From positions 112,616,674 through 112,680,673 of the forward strand of contig CM061243.1 of assembly GCA_030848705.1 (NCBI GenBank): a stretch of DNA of 64,000 nt, written 5' to 3'. The translations under genes were made by a program, and so were the position numbers. Below the pieces are notes generated by a model. The model saw only the letters and a list, made by a program, of their open reading frames with translations, did no database searches and was not told the DNA's origin. Shown here piece after piece: positions 44,691-55,000 of this stretch (positions are counted from its first letter, which is position 1; each line of letters begins with the position of its first letter). The DNA comes from Heracleum sosnowskyi (Eukaryota; Streptophyta; Magnoliopsida; Apiales; Apiaceae).

Positions 44691-45875
44691 GGAAAGCTAC
44701 AGAGAGGAAATCCTGATAACTGTCAAATCCTGATGGTTATTCAGAAAGGTATGTATTTTTGATCTATTCCTGACATGACTCAATCCTGACAGGAAGTCAA
44801 ATGGTAAATCCTGATGCTCAGATATTGAAGCTGGTATGAAAACCAGAGGTTCTATGCTAATTTGTCATCAACACTTCTGGTAAACTCTGGAAAATAAGAT
44901 TTTTACTTAGTCTTTGATTAAGTTTTCAGTCTTAATTCTCAATTTCAATTATATTTCTATCAGAGTTTACTATTCGTCATTTTATATGTCAATATCAGTG
45001 TTACTAACAAATTGTGCAGGCAAGTACAGAAAGAAAACAGTTGAGAAAATAGACAAATTTCATTAATTCTTGAAGATTCATTACAAATGAAAATGGAAAT
45101 TACATATTTTTTCCTAGTCTATTTTTCTACTCAGGAACACGTGCCCTGCAAATAAGCATGAACGCTCCTGAGCAACTTCACAGTCCATCAGGATTGGAAG
45201 ATCTCTTGTTCCATCCTTAAAGGACAAGGAGGGGAGCAGTTGCACTTGAAGGTGGCTCGTCCCCATGATCACCGGGACTCTTCCAAGCCTCCAACTTGCA
45301 AGACCTACGAGCATCCAAGATCTTCTTTTTCCTCCTCTCAAGCTCTCGTACAAGCTCTTCATCCTCATCCTCTTCATCATCCTCATAGTCTTCATCCTCT
45401 TCATCATTGACAAATATGAGATTGCCAAGAGGATTCCAGTCAGGATTGGCCTGCTGGAAATTGTGCCAAAGCACATCGGCCATTGCGTTAACAAAGGCTT
45501 CGTGTTCCTGAGGGTCAGGAACTGGTTGAGGCTCTTCATCTTCTGCAATTTCTGCCAGATTATTTCTAATTCATCAAGTTCTTGATCAGGATGCAGGTCA
45601 TTTTCTCAATATCGAGGCGACTGTTCAGTTTCTCATAATTACTTTGCCTCGTTAATTGGTAAGAATGGTTACATGGGTATTATGCTATTTATTTTGTAAT
45701 CATTTTTTTTCAAACAACATTTATCAGGATTGTCAAAATAAATTTTGTTTTCATAAATAAAATTTTATTTTACTTCATATTATAAATTTTTGCATTTTTC
45801 AATCCTGATAAGGCAAACAGTTTTATAGACAATGCTTTTATTCCTGATGAGGTTAGATTTTTTTTACATAGGAAA
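44691..45875 (+). other. Element A pol-ORF3 region with an antisense open frame
   Basis: About 1.2 kb with no sense gene. It is sprinkled with TCCTGA/TCAGGA words (for example near 44711, 44733, 44783, 45725, 45803, 45843). An antisense open frame at 45217-45570 is listed separately. Confidence 0.7.
45217..45570 (-). CDS. Antisense ORF inside element A, acidic protein
   Basis: On the strand opposite to gag-pol, a frame is open from 45570 to a stop at 45217 (118 codons; the first Met gives 88 aa from 45483). It reads AFVNAMADVLWHNFQQANPDWNPLG, a run of about 20 Asp/Glu residues, then a basic ERRKKK segment. The plausible amino-acid composition ahead of the acidic run and the length argue weakly for a real product. 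Antisense extra ORFs are known from plant Tat gypsy elements, so an aORF is conceivable. No family recognised. The overlapping 45114-45548 frame is a shadow. Confidence 0.35.
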   Translation of the reverse strand: MRNNLAEIAEDEEPQPVPDPQEHEAFVNAMADVLWHNFQQANPDWNPLGNLIFVNDEEDEDYEDDEEDEDEELVRELERRKKKILDARRSCKLEAWKSPGDHGDEPPSSATAPLLVL

Positions 45876-48368
45876 ATGCCTACTCGCTATGGTTTAATTT
45901 CTAATGCTCTGGGGCAAGGCCAATCACACCTTGTTCCTAACCCAAGCATGCCTCCCAAACAGAATAAACAGTCAACATCCACCTCTATTGTCTCTCAAAA
46001 GACTTTAGTTGAAAAATCAAAGAAGTCAGCTAGAACTGATGTGTCAGGAAGGCAATCAGGTTCAAAGGATTTTTCCTCTACACCACTCACTAAAAAGAAG
46101 TTACAAGGGGGTGTAAAAGGGGTCCTGGTGAAGAAAGCTGCAAAAGGTGTTGAGGCTGTTTCTGTTAAAAGAAAATTAGTTCTCAGGGATGAGACTGATT
46201 CAGAGGATGACTTACCTATATCCTCTGTGATGAATGTGAATAAGGAAGTTGTTGATACTGCTACTACAGCTGTGGTTTCATTGTTTACACCACAGAAGAA
46301 AAGAAGATTAACTAAGGGCAGATATCAAATTCCTTTAGAAAAGAAGCAGGATACTGATGTACATGACACTTCTATTCTAAATGAGCAATCAGTTTCTACT
46401 GCTCAAGCAAATCCTGATGTTAGTATTCCTGATGCTGCACCAAGTCAAGCGGTTACTATTTCAGACTCTCCAGCACAGGACTCTCCAACAAAAAGACATG
46501 TTGATATTTTATGGGAGAAGTATGGTGATGCTGCTTCCAATCTTGGGATAAAACATCCAATGGAAAAACTAAGGAAGGCAGAAGAGTTAGTCTATCAGAG
46601 ACAGAAGAAACTGAAAGGATCAAGCCCACAAGAACCTGAACTTCAAAGTGGTTCAGCAGCTCTTTCTGATGATCCAGCCACACAAGAACCACTCAATCAA
46701 AGTTTGGGTGAAGGCTTAGCTAGTGGAATGGTCACACAAGAACCATTTTCTCAAAGGGAGAATGCAGACATCAACATTCCAGCTACACAAGAACCATCTT
46801 CTCAAAGTGAAGATGCGGGCCAAGCTACAGTTTCTGAGAAATTTCCTGACACAGCTCAAGGGATTTCTGGTGCAGATGAAGTTCAAAGATTGGTCGAGGT
46901 AACTGTCAATGAGGGAAGCACACAAGAACCTTTGACTCAAAGTGTTGAAGCAGCTTCTGAACCTCAAGCTCCACAAGAACCATTGGTAGCTAATACTGAT
47001 TCAAGCATATCAAATCCTGACGGTGTTCATCCTGACGCTAGTGGTGCTAGAAGAAGTAGAAGAGGTTCTTCAACTCAAACAGTACCTAGACAGACAAGGT
47101 CTAGAGGGTTAAGAATTGAAGAAATTCCTGAACCTATTCAAACTCTAGTAGTTCCTGACAGATCTACTTTTGGTGATGATGGAAATGTCGAAGAAGAACC
47201 TGAATTGAGAAGAAAATCAACTCTCTGCAATACAAATCAAATTGAAGAATCTAATCCTGAAGTTGTTCCTGATAGTATTCAAGATCCTGATGATTCTGAA
47301 ATTCTGCAAGAGATTGATTTGATGATCTTATCTACTGTGGTTGATTTTCACAACAAAGAAGTAGATGAAGAAGAAGAAGCCAGAAGAAGAGAAATCACAA
47401 GAAGAACAAATAGAGATTTCAATCTCTATAAACAAAGGCTTAAACGTTCAAATGAAAGAAACTGGAGGAACCCAATCAGACAAGAATCTTTACTGGAAAG
47501 AAGATATGCCTTTGAAAAGGAAAAAGATAAGAAGTGGAAACACATAAGTACACTGAGGTGTGATACACCTATCAATTTTCAGACTGGAGGAATTATTACA
47601 AGTGCTTCAAGTGTTGTTGATTTATCTGATATGGTTAGATCAAAAGCACTCTGGTTAAAGATGTTTTCAAATCTGAAGCAATTGACAAGTAATTCAAGAG
47701 GAGGTATTGGACACAAGGATGCTGAATATCTGAATATGTCATATGTTGATCCATACTCCTTGACTGAAATTAGAGGTACTTTAACTTCTGAAAACCTGAA
47801 CAATTTACTAGCTGTTGATATAGTTATAGATTGTCATGTTGGTTTTGACAAGAAAGAAAAGCTTATGTACTTCATGAAAGATGGTAGTGTGAAGATTCTA
47901 TCTATTCAAGATCTGCTGATGAAAACTACACAGGAACTGAAATATGTTCATTATCTTTTGAGATCGAAGAATCAAATATGCAAAGTATGGAGTGACATGA
48001 TTTTGTCAACAATAAGAAGAAGACTGGATGGAAACAGTAATTTCAATGGTAATTATACTCCCATGTACTTAAATCAAAGAGGTCAGGATGTGGAAATGCA
48101 AAGGGGTACTGCTGTTAAAGAAATAACTTTTGGCATGACTCAACTTACTCTCAATCCTGATGGGAAGGAAATTGCTTATCTTTTGCTTGAAGAGCATAGT
48201 CTTCAAAGAAGCTCCATATTGAATCTCAGAGCAGCTATCTACCAGATTAATGAGGAAGATGAAGAACTCAGAAATCTTAAGGAAAGACTGATTCAAATTC
48301 TTGAAGAAAAAGAAGAAAATTTGTTATCCAACTTCTTGAAGATGAATCTGTTCTATCAAAGAATTTAA
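45876..48368 (+). CDS. Element A ORF3: large post-pol protein, intact
   Basis: 830 aa from ATG 45876 (MPTRYGLISNALG), unbroken although gag and pol of the same element are ruined. A basic Ser/Lys-rich N-terminus is followed by at least five TQEP-x-Q type repeats (about residues 268-372), an Arg-rich RRSRRGSS patch, an acidic stretch, and a C-terminal globular part (about 560-760). Its block LMYFMKDGSVKILSIQDLL followed by ELKYVHYLL resembles the LVFTYKGGREQIWPLYRIL block of element C ORF3. The end is a coiled coil rich in Glu/Leu. No signal peptide or membrane span is obvious. It occupies the SIRE envelope-like position; function unknown. Confidence 0.8.
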   Translation: MPTRYGLISNALGQGQSHLVPNPSMPPKQNKQSTSTSIVSQKTLVEKSKKSARTDVSGRQSGSKDFSSTPLTKKKLQGGVKGVLVKKAAKGVEAVSVKRKLVLRDETDSEDDLPISSVMNVNKEVVDTATTAVVSLFTPQKKRRLTKGRYQIPLEKKQDTDVHDTSILNEQSVSTAQANPDVSIPDAAPSQAVTISDSPAQDSPTKRHVDILWEKYGDAASNLGIKHPMEKLRKAEELVYQRQKKLKGSSPQEPELQSGSAALSDDPATQEPLNQSLGEGLASGMVTQEPFSQRENADINIPATQEPSSQSEDAGQATVSEKFPDTAQGISGADEVQRLVEVTVNEGSTQEPLTQSVEAASEPQAPQEPLVANTDSSISNPDGVHPDASGARRSRRGSSTQTVPRQTRSRGLRIEEIPEPIQTLVVPDRSTFGDDGNVEEEPELRRKSTLCNTNQIEESNPEVVPDSIQDPDDSEILQEIDLMILSTVVDFHNKEVDEEEEARRREITRRTNRDFNLYKQRLKRSNERNWRNPIRQESLLERRYAFEKEKDKKWKHISTLRCDTPINFQTGGIITSASSVVDLSDMVRSKALWLKMFSNLKQLTSNSRGGIGHKDAEYLNMSYVDPYSLTEIRGTLTSENLNNLLAVDIVIDCHVGFDKKEKLMYFMKDGSVKILSIQDLLMKTTQELKYVHYLLRSKNQICKVWSDMILSTIRRRLDGNSNFNGNYTPMYLNQRGQDVEMQRGTAVKEITFGMTQLTLNPDGKEIAYLLLEEHSLQRSSILNLRAAIYQINEEDEELRNLKERLIQILEEKEENLLSNFLKMNLFYQRI

Positions 48369-48464
48369 ACAGATAAGTTATTTCTGAAGATACTTGTACA
48401 TTTTGTATATATGTATTTGACATCATTGAATCTTAGGAATCTATACTTTATTTCACAAAGTATG

Positions 48465-48478
48465 AGATTGAGGGAGAT
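48465..48478 (+). promoter_or_regulatory. Element A polypurine tract
   Basis: Purine-rich GAGATTGAGGGAGAT directly before the 3' LTR start TGTTAGATCA. Confidence 0.8.
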
Positions 48479-49026
48479 TGTTAGATCAGAATTCAATGAT
48501 CGTCAGGAGCTAGACTCTACTGATCAGGATTACTGACATCATCAGGATTGCATGGTCGTAAGGATCAAGATGCATATCAGGACTGGGATCAGGTTTGATC
48601 ATCAGGACTGGAAGCTGATCAGGATTCCTACTTCGAGTTATATTTGGAGTCTACTTAAACATGGAAGTTTATTTTGTCGGTTCCTGGTTTGTAGAATGTA
48701 GCTATTGATTAAGGATATGTTTCAATCTTTGTAATTGATTAGGACTTATCTTGTTATTGATAGAGAAGTTGTGTGAAGTATATAAACACAGTTTAGGTTT
48801 CGTTTTATGAGACACAACATTGAACGATCATACACTTGAGTATTTGTGTAACCTAGCAGCTCTCAAGAACATCAGAATTTCATGAGAGAGTTTGTAACAG
48901 TTTTATATCAGATTTAATAAAGCTGTTATTGTTCTTTCATATTTGTAATATATTTATCTTACTTAGTCGAGAATCTTATACAATTGTATTCAACCCCCTT
49001 CTACAATTGTTATTTACTGGGCAACA
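48479..49026 (+). repeat. Element A 3' LTR
   Basis: 548 bp, the same length as the 5' LTR, with a small number of substitutions. Followed by TSD AGCCT. Confidence 0.93.
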
Positions 49027-49031
49027 AGCCT
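49027..49031. repeat. TSD of element A, right (AGCCT)
   Basis: Matches 246-250; the gypsy RT frame resumes here. Confidence 0.9.
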
Positions 49032-49620
49032 CGATAAGGCCGATCACATAGAGCACCTCTGAGAGGCATTTGAAGTGCCGAGACACCATAAAATGATGTT
49101 GAATCCTGCCAAGTACGCCTTTGGCATAGGGTCAGGCAAGTTTTTAGGTTTGATGGTCTCTAAAAGAGGAATTGAAGCCAACCCCGACAAAATTAAAGCA
49201 ATTGTGGATATGGAACCACCGCAATCTGTTAAAGATGTTCAGAAACTCACTGGGAGAGGGACAACATTGGGAAGGTTCATCTCTAAGTCAGGGGAAAAGT
49301 GTCTACCCTTCTTCAAATCATTGAAGAACATGAAATTTTTTGAGTGAACAACAGAAAGCCAAGAAGCCTTTGAGGCCTTGAAAAAACTACACGACTGAAG
49401 CACCATTGTTGGCAAAACCAAAACTTGAAGAAACGCTCTATCTATACTTGGCAGTTTCAAACACCGCCTTGGGAGCTGTTTTGGTGAAGGAAAAATCAAA
49501 GGTTTAGAAACCCATCTACTATGTGAGCAAAATTCTACACGGAGCAGAAGTAAACTACTCTCTGATAGAAAAGTTTGCTTTAGCCTTGATCATGGCCTCA
49601 AGAAAATTACGTCATATTTC
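49027..49620 (+). pseudogene. Ty3/gypsy RT/RNase H fragment (right half)
   Basis: Continues the RT split at 250: DKADHIEHL with a stop inside, then NPAKYAFGIGSGKFLGLMVSKRGIEANPDKI (49102-49200) and a connection segment. After a frame break it shows RNase H-like text (LYLAVSNTALGAVLVKE and a VNYSLIEKFALALIMASRKLR block to about 49615). Several stops and shifts are present. It ends abruptly against unrelated sequence, so the element is truncated here. Confidence 0.82.
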
Positions 49621-49650
49621 GTAATTAATATTTGGGCTAGAAGTACAAAC

Positions 49651-50200
49651 TGTATCGGGAGACGTCCAATACAGGCTTGTTCTAATACAAGTGGGCTTGT
49701 TTCAATACAAGTCCGTTATGATATGGAAACAACTCCTACAAGGAAGGATCTAGAATTAATCCTTATCCACCGTCAAGGATAAGACTTATCCGTCAAGGAA
49801 GTGATGATACTTATCCACCGTCAAGGATAAGATTTATCATTCAAGGAAGTGATAATACTTATCCACCGTCAAGGATAAGATTTATCCTTCAAGCAAATCA
49901 ATACTTATCCACTAGGTTTCTAAACGCCTATATAAAGGGTATGACTCATCATCTCAGAACTACGTTTTTTGGCTTGATTCTCAGTAATAGTTGAGATACG
50001 TAGGCATCTTGTAAGGGCAGATTTAGCCACAAAACACGAGAACAGTCATTAAAGCTCGAAAGCTCTTGAACCCTAGAATTAAATACGCAAGCATAGTTTT
50101 TATTCCATAATAATTACTCAAAGGCTTTAACTGTTACAGTCTTACAGACCGAATGGTTTTAGATTTTCATACGTAAATTAGGTTGGGTTTTTGTAGTTTC
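49651..50200 (+). repeat. LTR-like sequence (probable gypsy LTR remnant)
   Basis: Starts TGTATCGGGAGACG and looks like a U3-R stretch: three 48-bp direct repeats, then a TATA box (CTATATAAAGGG, about 49929-49940), then an untranslated-type leader. No partner LTR or TSD is visible, and the right edge (about 50200) is a guess. A solo or truncated LTR next to the gypsy pol fragment is the simplest reading; a plain promoter remnant is the alternative. Confidence 0.5.
49762..49912 (+). repeat. Three tandem 48-bp repeats
   Basis: Units at 49762-49809, 49810-49857 and 49858-49903 (last two bases shorter) share CTTATCCACCGTCAAGGATA; a nine-base start of a fourth follows. They lie about 30-170 bp upstream of a TATA box, as in subrepeats of retrotransposon U3 regions. 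Confidence 0.9.
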
Positions 50201-53110
50201 CCGTTTCAACTTGTGATTTTCTTCTACTTCAGAATTTATAGTACAAAATGATATTGTTTGGATCTGGTGAGTTGCAAATTTGGCCCATCAGACATCGCGT
50301 TTAATTAAAGTTACCCTTGGCCCATGACTATTTTATTTTACTCGCCTCATTTCTCCCCGTTAAGCCCATTCCTACTCTTCTGAAACTTACCGTATGTAAC
50401 TATCTCTACCATATTTTTAACTTCATAGTTCATATACATTTATGCTTAAACTAACAGAAGATTAATTCAAATTTAATCCTGCAAGCAACGATTTTTATAA
50501 TTTTTAAATTTTAAAACTAATATATTTTTCATTTAAGTCGTTGGACTAAGCACTTTACGCTTCACTAACACGGCTAACGCATGATGCACATCTCTTCCAG
50601 TTTCCAGGCAGATTAAAAAAAAACTCTAGAACAACACTGGTTCTGTTCATGTCAACTGATCAAACACAGTACCTTAAGTCTGTCCACATTAGGCCAAAAG
50701 AAATCTCCGAACCAACCGAATGCAATCTTGTGATTACGAAGACTAAAGAAAATGATTACGGGTTGATTTATGAGATTTCATTTTTACCTTACAACCGACA
50801 AAGACGGGTACACTCTCAATTCATGGTTTGTCAACAGTAGACAAACGCGAGGAACAACTAGACAGGTCCAGCTTCTAACAAGCATTGTCGTCCCCTCCAT
50901 GCAATGATGGTAATGGTACTGCAGAAATGTCGCGTTCATTCATTGTTTGTCTGCGTAGGCCCTAAGTTGTCGACCATTTTTTATTTGATAATCGAGAGGA
51001 AGCTTTTTCTGAGCTTCGAATGTTCAAAAAGAATAAGGCACAATCATAAGTGAACTTTGTTAAGACTGGCCCAGAGGGTGAACAACGGGCTTGATGCGAA
51101 TTAGCATTCTGTCATGACCTAGTGCACAATTTAATTATTTTTCAAATAAATTGATAAATTCTGAATTTAAGCTCTCTCGGCCCATTTAGACTCTTAATTG
51201 TAGTTGATCATACTTAACTCCTTTCAAGCACATAGAGTCGAAGTAGTGATAAAAATTAAACAACTAATTAAATCTTAGAAAACCTGAGCTATATATTGTC
51301 TAAGGGAAAGTGAAAGACCTAATACTTAACTCCTTTAAGATGCTTGCTTAATTTCAATGGACTAACTTTCTTAAAATCTGTATTCCAAATATGTACCCTC
51401 AAATACTTAAAACTTAAATTGGGATAAAAAAAAAAAAAAACTATTGTAACCTATTTTCTCTTTTTAACGCTTTGATTTTTACATGCGAATGGATAATAAC
51501 TGATTTATCAAAATCTGAAGAAATTTGCAATTTATGTTTTGTAAATATTCAAAAATAAAATTTAATTATCAACAATTGTTTCGAGTGAATAATTTACGCA
51601 AAGCTCTATCGACTTGCCACATGAGCCAGCCCTGCATCTGATCCATTGGATGACACCTGCCATTATTCACACACTTGTTCATGAAACTTCTCATAGTAAT
51701 TACCTTAGAAGAAGACTAGAAGCATAGATCGAATTAAGGTATATATTCTATAATAAACTAATGAAATAAACAAACACCACACAATCATTCCAGATTATGT
51801 AAAGGAATTAGGTTGCTTATAATTATAACATGGTCAAAAGAAGAACAAAGGATACTAATAGTTGCTGTTTATGCGCTATTAATTCTAATAAACGTGGATC
51901 ACTCTTATTAAGTTCTTTGTTTGATTGATAGCCTAGTATGTATCCGACTTTGTAAGTTTGGTGGATCGGAGTTTGCAAAGTCTATAAAATTGAACTAATT
52001 GTTTCCATACTGACTTTAACTCATGAAAATGTTTGTATATACAGTGTTATATCCTCTTCTTCCGCCAAATAAATGTGTTCATCGAGTTTTACCAGAAACT
52101 GCTGCCAAGTAGATTCCGTATTATGGTGGATCATTTAATAAATATTCTTTGATCGTTTGAAAATTTTAGGAATATTTTTACTCGCAAGTGCAAAATATCT
52201 TGCTCTTGAATTCTATCCCGATACTTCAGACTAGTTTTAGCTTCTGTAACATCACTTAACAATTTCGGTTGATAATAACAGTCCGAAACGCCAGAAGATC
52301 GGAACTAACTTCTCCGAAAAGAAGACAATCAGATATGTAATGATCGGAACTAACTTTGTTTCTGCTGATTGTAGTCTATGTTTATTGTAGCCTGTTATAG
52401 TAATATTAGATCGGAACTAACTAATGACAAGGTTATTGTAGTCTATGGTTATTGTAGCATGTTATTGTACTCTATATATATATACTCTATATGACAGATG
52501 CATTCAGAATCCTTTTAAAAATATTAGTTACTTATTTGTATTATTATAGATGGCATGATTTTGTTACTAAGTGGACAAATTATTAATGATAATCAGTAGC
52601 AAAAGTCGTAGTAATATAATATAGTATCAACAAATTGCTGAAATATTGCTATCTTATGTTTTCTTAATTAATATTCCTTTTCCTTCTCAGACAGCTAAGA
52701 CATAAAAAAGATATATAGATGAAGTAGAATACATATAATAGGCTCCTCTTGAGGAAAATTTGGCGTATGACAAAGTAGATGTGAACTTAATTGTTGACCT
52801 TCCACAATATAAAATTAAAAATTATGTTGCAATTGCTTCTAAATTCCAATTACACACACCAAAGTGATCTTGAAATTAACATGTTATATTTCAAAATCAT
52901 GTGTAATGTGTCGTTCGCAAGCCATAGGCCACAACCACACATACGTAACAGTACACTTTGACTACATGTAGATATCGATCGATCGAGATGTTCACAAAAT
53001 ATATATGTGGGGTTAGGGTTCGACGACTGTGTTTCCACTTCTCACTGACCTTGCCAATTCATCTAGACCTAGCTACTGCCATCTGTTCTAACTATACAGT
53101 AACTTAACAT
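50201..53110. other. AT-rich intergenic region
   Basis: No gene, repeat array or transposon end could be supported in these 2.9 kb. A 63-codon forward frame (50649-50840) shows no family features. A T/A-rich run lies at 51425-51441. GATCGGAACTAACT occurs three times between about 52308 and 52424. W-box cores TTGACC (52794) and TTGACT (52958) lie upstream of the PAR1 gene. Confidence 0.6.
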
Positions 53111-53111
53111 T

Positions 53112-53121
53112 GTATATATAA
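53112..53121 (+). promoter_or_regulatory. PAR1 gene TATA box
   Basis: GTATATATAAGG, about 130 bp before the ATG, fits a start of transcription near 53145 and a 5' leader of about 100 bases. Two TTGAC W-box cores lie 150-320 bp further upstream. Induction through WRKY factors is possible but not shown. Confidence 0.65.
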
Positions 53122-53245
53122 GGAGCTTCTCTCCAGATGAATATTCACACAGCCAAGACAAGACAATTTATAACAAAGCTTAATTCTAGCCACTTATAAG
53201 CTTCCCAAACTTAGCACAAGTTATATATATATATCTCATCGATCA

Positions 53246-54228
53246 ATGGCTTCTTTCAAATATGTCTTGAAGAGTTTAGCGCTTTTCGCACTTGCATTTG
53301 CTTTCTGCATTCAAGGAACCTTAGGTACGTACATAATCTTATAACTCGCATATTTTATTATTTTATAATGATTACTAACTTTTTATTTTGGTATTGTAGG
53401 AAGCATAGCCTGTGAGGATCTGAACAAAGAGTCATGTGCATACGCAATATCTTCGAGCGGGAAGCGGTGTGTGCTGGAGCAACGTGTGCGTAGAAGTGGT
53501 GAGGAAGCATTCACTTGCCGTACGTCAGAAATTGAGGCTGATAAACTAAAGGATTGGATTGAAAGCGATGAATGTATCCGTGCCTGTGGTTTGGAAAGGA
53601 ATGTTCTTGGAATCTCATCCGACTCTCTCCTTGAGCCACACTTCGCCAGAAAGCTTTGCTCTACTCGATGCTACAACAACTGTCCTAACATCATGGACCT
53701 TTACTTCAATCTTGCTGCTGGTGAAGGTACTTTTAATAGTACACAATATATACCAGCTATTTGGGGCGAAGCTAAAAGGGCTTAACCTAAGATTTATCCT
53801 GGGATGAATTTTAAACTTTAGTACAATCTTTTTCAAACCCGAAATTAATTTCAGTTAAAAATTAGTATATAAGTATATTTTAAGTCCTCACATCTAACAT
53901 CTAAAAATTAGCAAAAATATCATTTAATTTCACAAATTTTCTAAAGAAAAACGAGTGTTCTACTATATTAACGATACACAAAATTTCATCAACATTATCA
54001 TCTACAGGACTATTTCTTCCAAAATTCTGTGCATCTCGAGGAAGGAGAACACGACGTGGAATGTCCGAGATGATCAGAAGCTCCGGAAATGTTGCAGCCG
54101 GACCAGTGAGCGCTGGTAAGTTCGTGGTGGCAGAAGGACCTGAAGCTGCCGAGTTCATGGATGAGGAGGCAGAAGGACCTGGAGCTGACAACATGTATAT
54201 GGAGGAAGCTGAGGCTCCAGCATTTTGA
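53246..54228 (+). CDS. PAR1-family (photoassimilate-responsive) secreted protein
   Basis: Three exons join in frame: 53246-53324, 53400-53726 and 54008-54228, with GT...AG introns; 208 aa. Residues 1-27 are a hydrophobic signal peptide (MASFKYVLKSLALFALAFAF). The mature part begins ACEDLNKESCAYAISSSGKRC and has the Cys-rich PAR1 pattern with EAFTCRTSEI, IESDECIRACGLER, CSTRCYNNCPNIMDLYFNLAAGEG, then LPKFC and RRGMSE in exon 3, ending in an acidic Glu/Ala/Pro-rich tail. PAR1 proteins were described in tobacco as induced by sugars and virus infection; their biochemical role is unknown. It is the only ordinary host gene in the window, about 4 kb from the retrotransposon nest and 580 bp from the mariner array. 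No damage seen. Confidence 0.92.
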
Positions 54229-54808
54229 TAAATCATGGGGTGAAAATACACAAGGTGTTGTTCTAATAAGGAATATATTGGAATTCCAGTAATTGGCCCG
54301 ACTTCTTTTGGTGGTTGTGTGCTTATGTAAAAGTTGCATTTCTTATAATTAAGTTGGTTACATATATGTATCTTTAATAAGAAAAGAAATTTTAGATGTT
54401 GAATGTACGTATATCAGCTTAAACAAAATCGAGTGAATTTATTATTGTGAAATATGAATCTTGGTTAGCCTTGCTACTTTTCTTTCTGTTTTTTTCTTAA
54501 TTTGATTAAGTCTTGTTTCTCATTTTCTTTTTTTAAAGAAAAAAAAAAGTGTATGCATGCGACATTTCTAAAAAAATGAAGTATCTATCAGTACTATTGA
54601 TATGGAGAAACTCTAGTCCAAAGATTTTTCATCTTAATAAACTTTTAACCGATGCAGTTGGTTAAATTCATTATTTATATATAGTCCAAGTGTGGCATAT
54701 TTGACTAAGAATTTGCGGGCCTGTGAACTGTTTTGAGCCCCTTCTGTCGTATATGGTCGAGCATGCTTCATTTTCTTCCATCAAAACATTTTACTCAGTT
54801 ATCACTTA
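54229..54808. other. PAR1 3' flank up to the mariner array
   Basis: AT-rich 3' untranslated and intergenic DNA. AATAAG/AATAAA-type signals occur near 54376 and 54637. It ends with the TA (54807-54808) into which the first mariner inserted. Confidence 0.6.
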
Positions 54809-55000
54809 CTCCCTCCATTCCATTATAATAGACGTTTTCTTATTTTGCACACATATTAAGGAGTATACTTATGACACTCCTTTTACAATTAATATGGGCA
54901 TTTCACGCTATATTTATTTCTACCGTATTAACTAATCCATTTGTATTCACTAATCCATCTCCACAAAAACTTCCATCCATTAATCTTTCTGGGACCTTCA

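Larger units (their letters stand above)
251..49026 (+). mobile_element. Element A: outer Ty1/copia LTR retrotransposon (SIRE-like), interrupted
   Basis: Two 548-bp LTRs (251-798 and 48479-49026), both starting TGTTAGATCA and ending GGGCAACA, are flanked by the TSD AGCCT. Inside, in order, are a primer site for initiator-Met tRNA, gag, pol in the copia order protease-integrase-RT-RNase H, a large extra ORF (45876-48368) and a polypurine tract. Nearly 38.3 kb of its span is later insertions (2911-41180), so its own length is about 10.5 kb. Gag and pol carry several stops and frameshifts, so it is not autonomous. The extra ORF after pol and the gag-UAG-pol layout suit the SIRE/Maximus lineage (inference). 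Confidence 0.93.

Noticed and set aside
49762..49912. CRISPR-like array
   Set aside because: Adjacent 48-bp direct repeats without unique spacers, in a plant LTR-like context.
50649..50840. 63-codon forward ORF in intergenic DNA
   Set aside because: No homologous features, no neighbouring gene structure; expected by chance in 3 kb.
53471..53785. Single-exon ORF of 104 codons in PAR1
   Set aside because: It is only exon 2 read through its 3' splice donor; the three-exon model restores the family C-terminus.
53901..54339. Reverse-strand frames over PAR1 exon 3
   Set aside because: Antisense shadows of the acidic Ala/Glu/Pro tail.
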